Assembly (NCBI GenBank): GCA_011316305.1
Contig: SAUG01000053.1
Coordinates: 592,828 to 656,827 of the forward strand
From: Rusavskia elegans
Taxonomy: Eukaryota; Ascomycota; Lecanoromycetes; Teloschistales; Teloschistaceae
DNA: 64,000 nt
Direction: 5' to 3'
This document shows positions 23,278-32,956 of the stretch, piece by piece (the first letter of the stretch is position 1; every line of letters starts with the position of its first letter). A program made the translations under genes and the position numbers. The notes beneath the pieces are model-generated. The model was given only the letters and a program-made list of their open reading frames with translations, was not told where the DNA came from and did not search any database.

Positions 23278-23976
23278 ACCTGTTTGGTTCCTGTTGTGGG
23301 ATCCAAACTGCGGTTGATTTTGGACACGACGAGACGAGAAGATCAAAGAGAGAAGATGAACATCAAGCTTTGGTCCGTGCATATCGATTTAGACATTACA
23401 CTTGTCGTACTCTATCATTGCCAAGGAGCGCTAGCATTGAGAGCGGTCAAGCAATTACGTGGCCCACCTCATGTGGCTACAAACTGTAGAGTTTTGACGC
23501 CAAAAGGATATCCTGTTCCACGAGACTGGGATTGCATCTCGATCACGGACTTGAAATTGAGTTCCTGAAGATGATTGAATTGGGTAGATCGGCATGTAAA
23601 TCGGCCGTGAATACTTCAGCACTAGTGTTTTTAGTGGTGGCTGAGGGATTGCACTGCCACATGACGTATGTATAGATGTGTTGATTGGAGGGTTCCATGC
23701 AGGTACAACAAGCACAATGACGGAACGTTTACCGTCAAGCACTACTGCGGGACAACTGGACAACCAGGGAAACCGTAATTCACCACCAGGATTCACTGTC
23801 GAGGGAAGCTGCAGACTAGAGAGCGGTAAAGGTACTTAAGGCCCCAGCTCCTCCCCTCTTCCGAACTTCTTGCACATACCATATCCCCTCCACAACAATC
23901 ACCTCAACGACCATCACCATCATCCATCTTCATTCAACCTTTTGACCAATACAACTATCACACCAGCCACGCAATC
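23278..23976. promoter_or_regulatory. Upstream region of dehydrin-like gene
   Basis: 700 bp without a gene. The last 130 bp are CT/CA-rich, typical of a fungal leader, and contain two CCCCT elements (23853-23857 and 23885-23889), the core of stress-response elements. In such a C-rich leader these could be chance. Confidence 0.35.
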
Positions 23977-25533
23977 ATGTCTGGCTTAATGAACAAGGTG
24001 AAGGACGCTCTCACCGGCGACAAGAGCCAGTCAGAGGGCGATACTGCCAATCAGGGGAGCAATGGTGAGTAACGTTTTCGTCACCCCTCTTCTAAGCTTG
24101 AGCTGATCCATCTTGATAGAATATGGCCATGGCACCGGCTCGCATGGCACCACCGCTGGCAGCACCACAGGCTCTAGCTTTCACGGCGGCAACAACACTG
24201 GCTCCGGCTTGACCGGTAGCGATACCAACTCCGGCCTGACTGGCCACAACGACAACACTGGCTATGGTTCTAGTTCGACCACGGCTGGCCCTCACTCCTC
24301 CAACCTCGGAAACAAGGCCGATCCTCGTGTGGACAGTGACCTTGGTCAGTCAACCCTTTTACAATGCAATGACAATCGAGACCTCGTGGATGCCAATCGA
24401 GCTGACAATGTGCACAGACGGCAGCAATCGCCATGGTCACGGCACTACAGGCAGCGACCTGACTGGTGGCCACAACAGTGGCACCACGGGCTCTGGCTTG
24501 GCTGGCCGCAATGACAACACCGGATATGGCTCTGGTTCCACTACCGCTGGCCCTCACTCTTCCAACCTTGGCAACAAGGCTGATCCTCGCGTTGACAGCG
24601 ACTTAGGTCAGTCAATCCTCTTGGATTCACGATCGACGACCTTTGTGTCACAATCGAGCTAACTATTCGCAACAGACGGCAGCAACCGTCACGGTCACGG
24701 CGGTACAGGCAGTGGCCTCACCGGCAGCAACACTACGGGCACTGGGTACGGATCGTCGGGCTACGGCTCGACAGGAGGTTCCACCACCGCAGGACCACAT
24801 TCATCCAATCTCGGCAACAAGGCCGATCCTCGTGTCGACAGCGATCTCGGTAAGTCATGGCAGGCATGAATTAGAGGTGTGCATGACTGACAGAGTCGTA
24901 GATTCAAGCCGTGGGAACACTGGATCTGGTTTGACTGGATCTGGCACTGGACATCATGGACATCATGGTGGTGTCGCTGGCAAAGTTGATGATCTAGTAC
25001 ACGGCGGCGAGCACCACACCGAGACTGCCAACCGTCTTGATCCTCATGTCGCGGGCGGTCGGGGTCCAACCGAGCATGCTACAGTCGTGGGCTCTGGGTC
25101 TGGCCTCGGTAGCTCCCCTACAGGCGGGTATGGTTCTTCCAACACCACGGCCGGACCACACTCGTCCAACCTCGGTAACAAGGCCGATCCCCGTGTCGAC
25201 TCTGATCGTGATGGTAGCCGCCGCTACGGCTCTTCGACTGGTACTAGTGGATACGGTTCTTCCAACACCACAGCTGGACCACACTCGTCCAACCTCGGTA
25301 ACAAGGCCGACCCCCGTGTCGACTCGGATCTTGACGGCAGCCGTGGTTATGGCTCTTCGAACACCACAGGGACAACTGGCGGCTATGGATCGAACACGGG
25401 CACCGGCTACGATGACAATACGGCATCGTCGACAGGCACGGGCTCCACCGCGGCCGGACCTCACAAATCCAGCATGATGAACAAGCTCGACCCTCGCGTT
25501 GACTCAGACCTTGACGGCAGCAAAATGAAGTAG
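23977..25533 (+). CDS. Dehydrin-like stress protein with DPR repeats
   Basis: Five exons: 23977-24064, 24120-24344, 24418-24606, 24676-24849 and 24902-25533, coding 435 aa. It is low-complexity, rich in Gly, Ser, Thr and His, with no signal peptide or membrane segment. The unit GPHSSNLGNKADPRVDSD occurs five times almost unchanged, and a sixth diverged copy (GPHKSSMMNKLDPRVDSD) ends the protein. This DPR motif characterises the fungal dehydrin-like proteins (DprA/B/C of Aspergillus fumigatus), intrinsically disordered proteins tied to osmotic, oxidative and desiccation tolerance. Exons 2, 3 and 4 each end at the same point after the repeat (Asp-Leu then a split Asp/Gly codon), so repeat and intron were duplicated together. 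The last three copies share exon 5 without introns. Confidence 0.88.
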
Positions 25534-26146
25534 GAATGGGAAAATGGGAAAAGCATGAGATACCCTTGGGGAACCTAGATGCGAGCACACAGGTGGGGAC
25601 TGCAACTCGGTATGACCAGTGATGATATCGAGTCTATGATTAGCAAATGAAAAAAAGCTCAGAGCTCCACACTTTTTCCCTTGATTCACGCGTGCACCTA
25701 CTCCTTCGTCCGCTCAAATGTGTGCCCCCTGCCCTACCAGACTTGTCACGTCATGTAATATCATGTCACAGATTGATCGCATTGGGAGGCCTACAACAGC
25801 CGTTACCTTGATCAAGGTCTGACGCCCTCACAGCTTGACAGCTGTTGCCGACTTTGTTTGTTTTCCACTGATATTGGGAGATAATACCTCCGGCATTCGA
25901 CTGGGCAGGTACTGATTGCCTGGTGTTTTTACTGAATTATTCTAGTCTACAGAGGATAAGACTAATCGAAGTAACAATAGATCGATAGGTGCGGTGAAGA
26001 TACAAGAACATTACAAAAGATCTCCAATCGACCCAGCTAACACGGCTCCAAAACGCCAAACCCCTACTTTTCCATCCACCTGTCAATCTAATACAGTCCC
26101 CTTCCCTCCCTCCTTCCCTCCCTCCTTCCCTCCCTCCTCCTCCTGG
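25534..26146. other. Intergenic between convergent genes
   Basis: Holds the 3' ends of the dehydrin-like gene (+) and the small secreted protein gene (-). Apart from the 12-bp tandem repeat at its right end I see nothing. Confidence 0.5.
26102..26137. repeat. Tandem repeat, 3 copies of TTCCCTCCCTCC
   Basis: Three perfect 12-bp copies (26102-26113, 26114-26125 and 26126-26137), directly after the stop codon of the minus-strand small secreted protein gene and so in its probable 3' UTR. The other strand is G-rich with spaced GGG runs. Confidence 0.9.
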
Positions 26147-26536
26147 TCAGCCACTCTCATCCTCCCCACTCTCCATAAACGTAACCCAAAACGCCTCCCC
26201 ATTCGGCAGATCATGGCACCCTTCCTTCCTCGCCTCCCCCTCGGCAACAAACGGTTTGCTGGAATGAAAGGTCATGTAATCGTGCTTGTCGAGGTCTTGG
26301 CTTAGACGGTAGGAGGTTCGGGCTGGTGAGTCGCTGATGTGGTTGTTGTGGTGGATGGAGGGGTAGGTGTGGGCGGCGCCTTTGCAGCCTGGGAGGGTGT
26401 AGAGGGTTAGGTCGAGGCCGGGGGTGTCTTTGGCTTTGGATGGGGAGGGGGGGATGGGGGTGGCGGTGGTGGTGAGGGGGGTTGTTGTGAGGAGGAGGAG
26501 GAGGAGGGTGGTGGTGGTGGAAGGGGAGAAGTGCAT
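26147..26536 (-). CDS. Small secreted protein, candidate effector
   Basis: A single exon for 129 aa. The first about 26 residues are an N-terminal signal peptide with an unusually Thr/Leu-rich core (TTTTLLLLLLTTTPLTTTA), then a Pro/Lys-rich stretch. The mature part has only two cysteines, in LPGCKG and EGCHDLP, which could form one disulphide, and ends in an acidic tail after AFWVTFMESG. The pattern, a Cys near the start of the mature domain, a Tyr/His-rich middle and a second Cys before a short C-terminal strand, is common among fungal small secreted proteins. I do not recognise a named family. Codon use in the signal region is extremely repetitive (GAG/GTG-type triplets on the other strand). 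Confidence 0.7.
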   Translation of the reverse strand: MHFSPSTTTTLLLLLLTTTPLTTTATPIPPSPSKAKDTPGLDLTLYTLPGCKGAAHTYPSIHHNNHISDSPARTSYRLSQDLDKHDYMTFHSSKPFVAEGEARKEGCHDLPNGEAFWVTFMESGEDESG

Positions 26537-27381
26537 TTTTGGGGGGTTCTTGGTGGTGTGATGTGTGTGTGGGTTTTAATGGTTATGAATCTTTTTGCTT
26601 AATATTCTTGATTTTGCGTATACTCAAAGCGAAAACATGTTCTTGATCGGAGCCGAGAGAAAGGAAATTATATATGTTTGGTGAACCATTAAAGAGTTTT
26701 ATTTCGTGACTGAACAGAGTACGTTCATTATTGACGATACAGAATGCGACTGGAGAAAGTCTCATATCAACGCAACTGTGGAAGTCGTAGCCAACCGTTC
26801 ATCCCATCTGACGCCATCATGGGACAAAGGAATGTGAAGGCTTCGAACTGCTCGATTGTATCGAATGGTGAAAACTTAACTTCATCGAAAGGAGATGTGG
26901 GTGATGAAACGTCGGTGCAACCCTTTGGTCGGATTGAAACAGCGCTGAGACTGCTTCAGGACGTTTTGTACAACGAGTCAATTTTTTCACCATCCAGCAT
27001 CTCGTCCCTCGCCAGCCTCTGCTATTTTTGATGTTCGCCTTTGATTTGCTCTTTATTCTCATGCTCTTCCCGTCGCAATCCATCGGTGGGAAATCACCCA
27101 TAAAACCCTTGTTAATGACACTGCATACGGTGACAACACTGAGGAGTGCCAATGACCATTGAAGCTGACTATGTACCCTCGTTCGGCGACTAAAGCAGTA
27201 AACCACTCGCTCGTCCGGTCGAAATTCAATGGCATTGGGGGCCGTACAGCAATCGGCACCTCGCTATGGCGTTTCATTCTAGATTGCTTAGATGTTACTG
27301 TACAGATTCAGCAAACGTAAATTCATAAGTCAATACCCGTAATAGCAGCATGAGACGCAATTATCGACCTGCTCGTCAATT
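26537..27381. other. Intergenic, no gene recognised
   Basis: 845 bp upstream of the small secreted protein and downstream of the aquaporin, both on -. Open frames of about 95-129 codons on both strands overlap each other and have no recognisable product. Confidence 0.4.
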
Positions 27382-28787
27382 TCACACCTTTCCGGATTCC
27401 CTTGGAGTAGCTTTACCACTCTCTGCGTCTGGTCCCTTTTGATATCGTAACTCTGACCCGCTCGGTTCGCCCTCCACATGATCATCCTGTTGATCTAGCA
27501 GAGTTCCTGCTCTCCCGCCTGCCATAGTGCTCACCTGCGGCTGCTCGCCTCGAAGCTTCGGCGGTGGAGGCTGCTCAAATTCTGGCCCGGGCGAGTTCAC
27601 GTCCGGTAGGCCACTGCCTTGCCTGCTGTTCGCTTCCTCCACGAACGCAGACCCATCTGGAGCGAGATTGACGATCGGTCTGTTAGTACCTGTCGATGGA
27701 TCGAAGAATTCATGCTCCCTTTCGTCGAAGTCCTGGCCAGGGTTCGCCGTCTCATATTCGAGCATCTTGATGAATTTGTAGAGGCCCGACGCAAGCAGAG
27801 CACCAAGGACAGGGCCAAGCCAGTATATCTTTGTGCCTTGTTAGCGAACGGTCTCTATGGAGCGAAGGGACCGACCCAGTGATAGTTGTAGAAAGAATGC
27901 AGGACAACGCAGGGTCCGAAAGAACGAGCGGGATTTAAAGAACCGCCCGTGTAGTAGACGCCTAGCTGGAGATCAGTAACACGATGCGCGTGGATTGCTT
28001 GATTCTTCCGCTCACCAGCCAATTCGGCGACGAACAGCGATAGCCCGATACCGACAGGCGCAATGAAGGTTCCTTTGTGTTTCTCCGCAGCGAGCATAAA
28101 GATAGTGAAAACAAGCTGCGCGGTGAGAAACATCTCGATGAACAGACCTTGGGCGATCGTCGTGGTTGGTGACAGCGAGGTGCGGACATTGAGCGGTCCG
28201 GGGAACAAGACACTAACGATGGCGGCACTGATGATGCCACCAAGTATTTGGGATAGTGTGAGAAGGGCACCGCGAAGCCATGGAAGAGCACCGACGAGAC
28301 ACATTCCAAGAGAGACCTGGCGGTATCAGGTCGGTGGATCGGGTCCATTCAAGAAGAACTTACTGTAATCACAGTAAGTGTCAACATCCATTTCGCTGGA
28401 GACTTTGTAGATGATCAAACCTGCAGGATTGAACAGACCGCCGCTGACGCGAAAGAAGACCCATGCATTCGCAGCCAAGGAAAAACCAAAGCACAAGGCG
28501 ATATACAATAGAGAAGCTGGATCAGGGGCAGAGGCTATAGGGGCGTCTGGTTCCTTGGTGTTGGCAACCTGCGTGCCGGCAAAAGCAAAGAACAAGAAGA
28601 GAAAGGTGCCGGCAAATTCACCCAACATAGCGACGAAATGATTTCGGAAAGAGTCTGGCAGAAACCCCATGAAGGGCAAGCGATTGGAGACAGTTGAAGG
28701 CGGTCGAAAGTGCCCTTGAGATACTGCATGATTCTTCTTGGATCTTAGACTGGGGATCATGGATCCCTGGGACTCATTGGTGTTCAT
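27382..28787 (-). CDS. Aquaporin (MIP family)
   Basis: Exons 28787-28421, 28315-28016, 27961-27876 and 27828-27382, coding 399 aa. Six transmembrane helices are visible. The first NPA motif (GLFNPA-VSLGM) spans the first intron and the second ([12 protein letters not shown]) lies in exon 3. The Ser after NPAR, where aquaglyceroporins have Asp, argues for a water-selective or orthodox-type channel. The N terminus is about 50 residues and the C-terminal tail is about 150 hydrophilic, Pro/Glu-rich residues, likely cytosolic. Introns 2 and 3 are ordinary (54 and 47 bp). Intron 1 cannot be removed in frame by a single canonical splicing event and fits a stwintron, listed separately. Likely role is plasma-membrane water transport in osmotic adjustment. 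Confidence 0.92.
28316..28420 (-). other. Putative stwintron (nested twin intron) in aquaporin gene
   Basis: On the minus strand an external intron begins GTTTGA at 28420 and runs to GATTACA ending at 28364. A complete internal intron, GTAAGT to GCCAG (28363-28317, 47 nt, branch-like CTGAT), interrupts it between the A and the G of its acceptor, and the final G is 28316. Removing the internal intron joins GATTACA to G and creates a normal CAG acceptor. The external intron is then 58 nt with a CTTAC branch-like site. Only this two-step excision gives NPA followed by [10 protein letters not shown], the expected aquaporin helix. A single canonical intron would shift the frame. Confidence 0.72.
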
Positions 28788-29680
28788 TATGGATGAAGAG
28801 TACCTTCACTTGGGTAGCAACGATGACGGATGGACCATTGACAGGTCATAGAAGTGAAAAGCGATAGACCAGCATTCAATGAAGATGGGTAGATTAGTAC
28901 TGAGTAGAGGACAGCGGACCGTTACGACGGGGAAAAGAAAACATGGCTTTGGCGGGTCGGCTGAAGCTGGACTGGATCTTTGTTGGTGACGATCTGCTGG
29001 TAACGTGATACGGAGCCAGCAGTCTATTCCTGCTTCCGACGAGAAAGGCCCGCTTCGTGCACAACTTCTCCGCAATCCACAAAGCATGGAGAAGCCAGAG
29101 GTTTGCATCGATTGGCTCCACGCTCGAGGTTGACCGGGTGGAAGTGTCGAGGCGGAAGCATGGAGGGGCTCGGTCTTGGTACGAATGATGACCAGGCGTA
29201 TGGAATCCATGCAGTAGGATGCATGGCACGGAGTGTTGGTTGTTGCTTCGAGTCCGTGATCTGAGACGGTCGATTGCCTGTTTGGCCGGCAGTATTAATA
29301 TTGTATTCTGCATGCACTGGATCCAGTCTCGGAGTGACGCTGCTGTTGGGAGTGTGATGGAGATGCTTGAGCGGAATTCCCCACAGTCGAGAGCGTGAGC
29401 ACGGACCAGGCGACCCGCACCATTCTCCAAGTGGAATGGCGTGCCAAGAAGACGCAGCTCCATCTCCATCTCTGTCACATCAGATGATGAACACACTACT
29501 GGTGCTGCGGTCCTGCACACGATCAGCTATTATTGACATGCTCTACACCCATACCGCCACTCCTTCACCATCTCGCCTTCAACATCACCTATGGAACTGC
29601 CATGTCTGTTTCGGTCCTCTCATTCCTTGAGCCAGTGACTATAACACCTGTCTCCCCTACCTACAGCTCGCTCTTCAAGC
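28788..29680. promoter_or_regulatory. Divergent upstream region, aquaporin / PA-TM-RING gene
   Basis: 893 bp between opposed starts. A 208-codon minus-strand frame (28894-29520) overlaps other open frames and has no family resemblance, so it was not called. The last 60 bp before 29681 look like a fungal leader (CT-rich). Confidence 0.4.
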
Positions 29681-32400
29681 ATGGCCCCACTGCGGCTGGT
29701 TTTCGTCCTCGTCTCCATCTTGACACTGACCTTCTTCTTGACCTTCATCTCTCTAACTAGATCGCATTCGAGACACTATACTGCCACTGCCACTCCTAAT
29801 TCCGCAGGGCAATCCGGCTTCCGATCCCTATTCTCTTTTCGAACGCCGTCCGCCCTCTTCCCTTCCTCCGCCATCATCAGTCTCACCGACGACAACTCTA
29901 CCTTCTTTCTATCTCGTCCTGCCGACTTTGGTCCGCGCTTACCGCCTGATGGTCTGAGTGCCCAGCTTTGGGTCGGCAGTGGATTTGCCGATGACAGCTT
30001 GGGGAGAGGACTTGCCACTGGAACAGAGGGCGAGCTGGGATGCAGCGACGTACTTGGCTGGCACAACGGCAGGAAGCATCACCAAGGAGACAGCCCATTT
30101 GAGCCTTCCACTCGAATCGCCACCGACAATCCCCCAACCAGTAAGGAATCTCTGGGCAAGGGCGAGCGCTCCAAGAGTCCCGTCCTGGACTTGCGCGCCC
30201 CTGGCAACGATGACCTCAGACGACCGTCTGAAGATGACGGGACAGACGATCACTTGCACCACCCTCTCCCTGCCTCGCACGTCTCAAAGCCCGCCGCGCC
30301 AGGTCAATCTGCCGATGCTGACCGCGGCTCGAGCCGACACCCGCCACAGCATGCCGACATCCAATCCCTGCAGGAAAGTGCAGAAATCTCGGGGAAGCTG
30401 GTCTTGCTGACTCGAGGTGGATGTGGTTTCTTGGAAAAAGTCAAGTGGGTTCAGCGGCGGGGTGGTGTTGGGCTCATTGTTGGCGACAACACAAGAGGCG
30501 GTGCGTTGGTGACCATGTACGCCAGAGGCGATACTTCCAATATCACCATTCCGGCATTGTTCACCTCTCGTACGACCGCCCATCTTCTGTCCTCTCTTAT
30601 CCCCGCAGATGGTTCTGATGACGACAACGCCGCCCTCGAGAGCTCTGACACCGACCATCGTGAGGGGGCGAACGCTGGGCCGAACGGTGACCGTCCGACT
30701 TTTACTCCGACTGGGTCTATTCCGAGGCCTACGTCCCCGTCGCCCGATAAAGCTCGTTCGATCCGTTCCGAAGACAAGGCGACAAAGCAAACTGAACAAC
30801 AAAAAGTTCGACAAAGCTGGTTTCGTTCCGTTTTTGGCTTGAAGGCGAAAGAGCATGCGGAGTCGTTCGAAAGCGGTGCAATGGAGGATAGTAGGCGCCC
30901 GCCCAGCAGCGGTCGCCTCACTTGGGTGAACGAGCAGTGGACCGAATCAGCCGTCAATCCGGGCGAAGACAAGCAGAAATCCGCTCATAAAGATATCCAA
31001 GCCGGCAAATGGTCGCGAGATAGCTCCCACCTACATGCAAGCGCCGGGGATGGATTCGAGATCGGTGTGCACGATTGGCGTGACCCGGATTTGGTAGGTG
31101 CTGAAGTGGCCAAGAGTTCAACGTCCACAACATCAATCACTTCGACCAAGAACCCTACGTCTACGGGACTCGCTGACGATGACAATGGACGCTTGGGTGG
31201 CGTTGGAGGCCTGTCAGGTGGCAGTATCACTCCAAGCAGCGGCGAGTATGGGAGGCCTGACAGGGGCTCGATCTCCCAAAACGTGGTATTGGGCGGAGAA
31301 GTCGCAGCTCATCAGCAAAAGGCCGATCACGCACGAAGCTGGTTCAGCAGATTGCTCTGGGGAAGCCGAAATGCCGAAATTGGAAAGAAGGATGGCTCAG
31401 CACCCGATCCCCATAGCCGTGAGGATCACGAAGGCCTGTGGGTCACTCTAACTCCGACCACCGTATCAACCAGTCCTTTCTTCGATACACTACTCGTGCT
31501 TGTCGTCAGCCCTCTAATTACTCTGACCGTGGTTTACTCGCTTCTTCTGATCCGATCCCGCATCCGTCGCCGGCGATGGCGAGCTCCCAAATCCGTTGTC
31601 GAACGATTGCCGATCCGGACATATCACACAATGTCCTATTCCTCGACAACATCGTCGTCCCAGCTGGTCACACCCTTGACCTCTTCTCCCACATCACCGC
31701 TACTGCAAAGTAGCCCGCGATCTGTCACATCACGAACCAGGCCCAGATCTTACACGGCGTCGGGGATAGGAGACGCTGTCGCTGATTCGTTGGACAAAGC
31801 CACAGCGAAGGCCTCTTTGAAGCAACGGGAACCCACGACTACCATCGCCAATAATACGAAGCGACGACAGTATCATGGAAGGCAAGTCGAATGCGTAGTT
31901 TGCCTTGAAGAGTATGTAGACGGTCAGAGCCAAGTGATGAGCTTGCCCTGCGGCCATGAGTTTCATGCTGAGTGCATGTAAGTAATCTGACCATGTCGCC
32001 TATGAGAACCATCTAACGCGGGCTCTCTAGAACGCCATGGCTCACTACTCGGCGACGTACATGCCCAATATGTAAGGGTGACGTTGTTCGCTCCATGGGC
32101 AAGGCAGAGAACAGGCCGTCAAAGGCGCCGGCGCAGTGCAGGCGGTCCGAGTACCGAGAGCAAGAAGACGTGCAGGTGCAAGCAGCGGAAACGACTAATG
32201 AGTCGCCAACGGCAGCGATACCAATTCCACGCGATGCAGCGGACCTCGAGAGAGGCGACGACATGGCCGCAACGCTCGTCAACGACGCACCAGAAGCGTC
32301 CTCGTCACGAAGAGGATGGCATGGTCTTGCTCCGTTCAGTCTGTCCGCTTTCAGTGGTGAGGCAACATGGAGACGAGCGCAAGCGGATCGCAATCGATAG
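29681..32400 (+). CDS. PA-TM-RING-type transmembrane E3 ubiquitin ligase
   Basis: Two exons, 29681-31977 and 32031-32400, coding 888 aa; the 53-bp intron falls inside the RING finger. Order of parts: N-terminal hydrophobic signal-anchor (residues 1-27), luminal segment, protease-associated-like domain (about 234-310: GKLVLLTRGGCGFLEKVKW, GLIVGDN, TIPALFTSR), long disordered acidic/Ser-rich region, transmembrane helix (about 602-623), short basic stretch (RSRIRRRRWR), then a C3H2C3 RING (about 738-779: CVVCLEEY, LPCGHEFHAECI, PWL, CPIC). The RING is complete only after splicing. By analogy with PA-TM-RING proteins it should ubiquitinate substrates on endosomal, vacuolar or Golgi membranes. About 110 disordered residues separate an early GCSDVLG tract from the rest of the PA domain. 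Confidence 0.88.
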
Positions 32401-32956
32401 CGATAGATGAGACGAATCGCAATGATGAATGTATTGAAGGCGTTTGGGGACCTTCAGACTGGTCATCTCATGGCATTTGGGGGCCGGGGAGCATCGGCGT
32501 CAGTAGCAAGCAGGTGGCAGCATTATCAGGAGTTTGCCTGGAGACATAAGCATTGGTCGCATCTCCAGTATGATATCTATCTCATCCTCGTTCTACTGCC
32601 CCCGTGATCATCCAGCCGTTCCTTCCACTCTTGAAAACCCATCTATACTTCACATCTACTAGAAAAAGTGCAGCGGTTGTTGACAAGGGCTCTGCAGCAT
32701 AGGATCCCGTGCGTACAGCAATTCGATAGATCGATATCCATGGAGACCGTGTCCTTTGTTGATTGTTGTCAACACTACAATCGCCGCTCAACACATACGT
32801 ACATGATACTACTCCAGGATCTGTAAGGAGCCAACTCACCAAGTTGCACCTTCCATGCAACATCTTCCCTTGGGTGATGTGGTAAGCATTGGTGCTAGCA
32901 GAGCGTTTGCGACTGCTCTTAGTGAAGGGTGCATTCACAGCTGGTCATCACGCAAG
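32401..32956. other. Intergenic / leader
   Basis: Between the RING ligase stop and the next gene. An in-frame upstream ATG at 32855 would add 34 residues to the downstream protein. That stretch also has a GTAAGC donor-like site, so it may instead be leader. Confidence 0.4.

Noticed and set aside
26147..26536. Simple-repeat artefact instead of a gene
   Set aside because: Despite G-rich tracts, the frame has an ATG, a signal peptide, two cysteines in plausible contexts and a clean stop, so it was kept with reduced confidence.
28364..28420. Micro-exon model for the aquaporin (32-nt exon CGAAATGG...GATTACA between two introns)
   Set aside because: It stays in frame, but the first intron would be only 25 nt, far below the others here, and it inserts 11 residues after the first NPA motif.
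28806..29520. Open frames of up to 208 codons on the minus strand
   Set aside because: Overlapping frames of similar length, no splice model and no recognisable domain; probably promoter sequence of the aquaporin.
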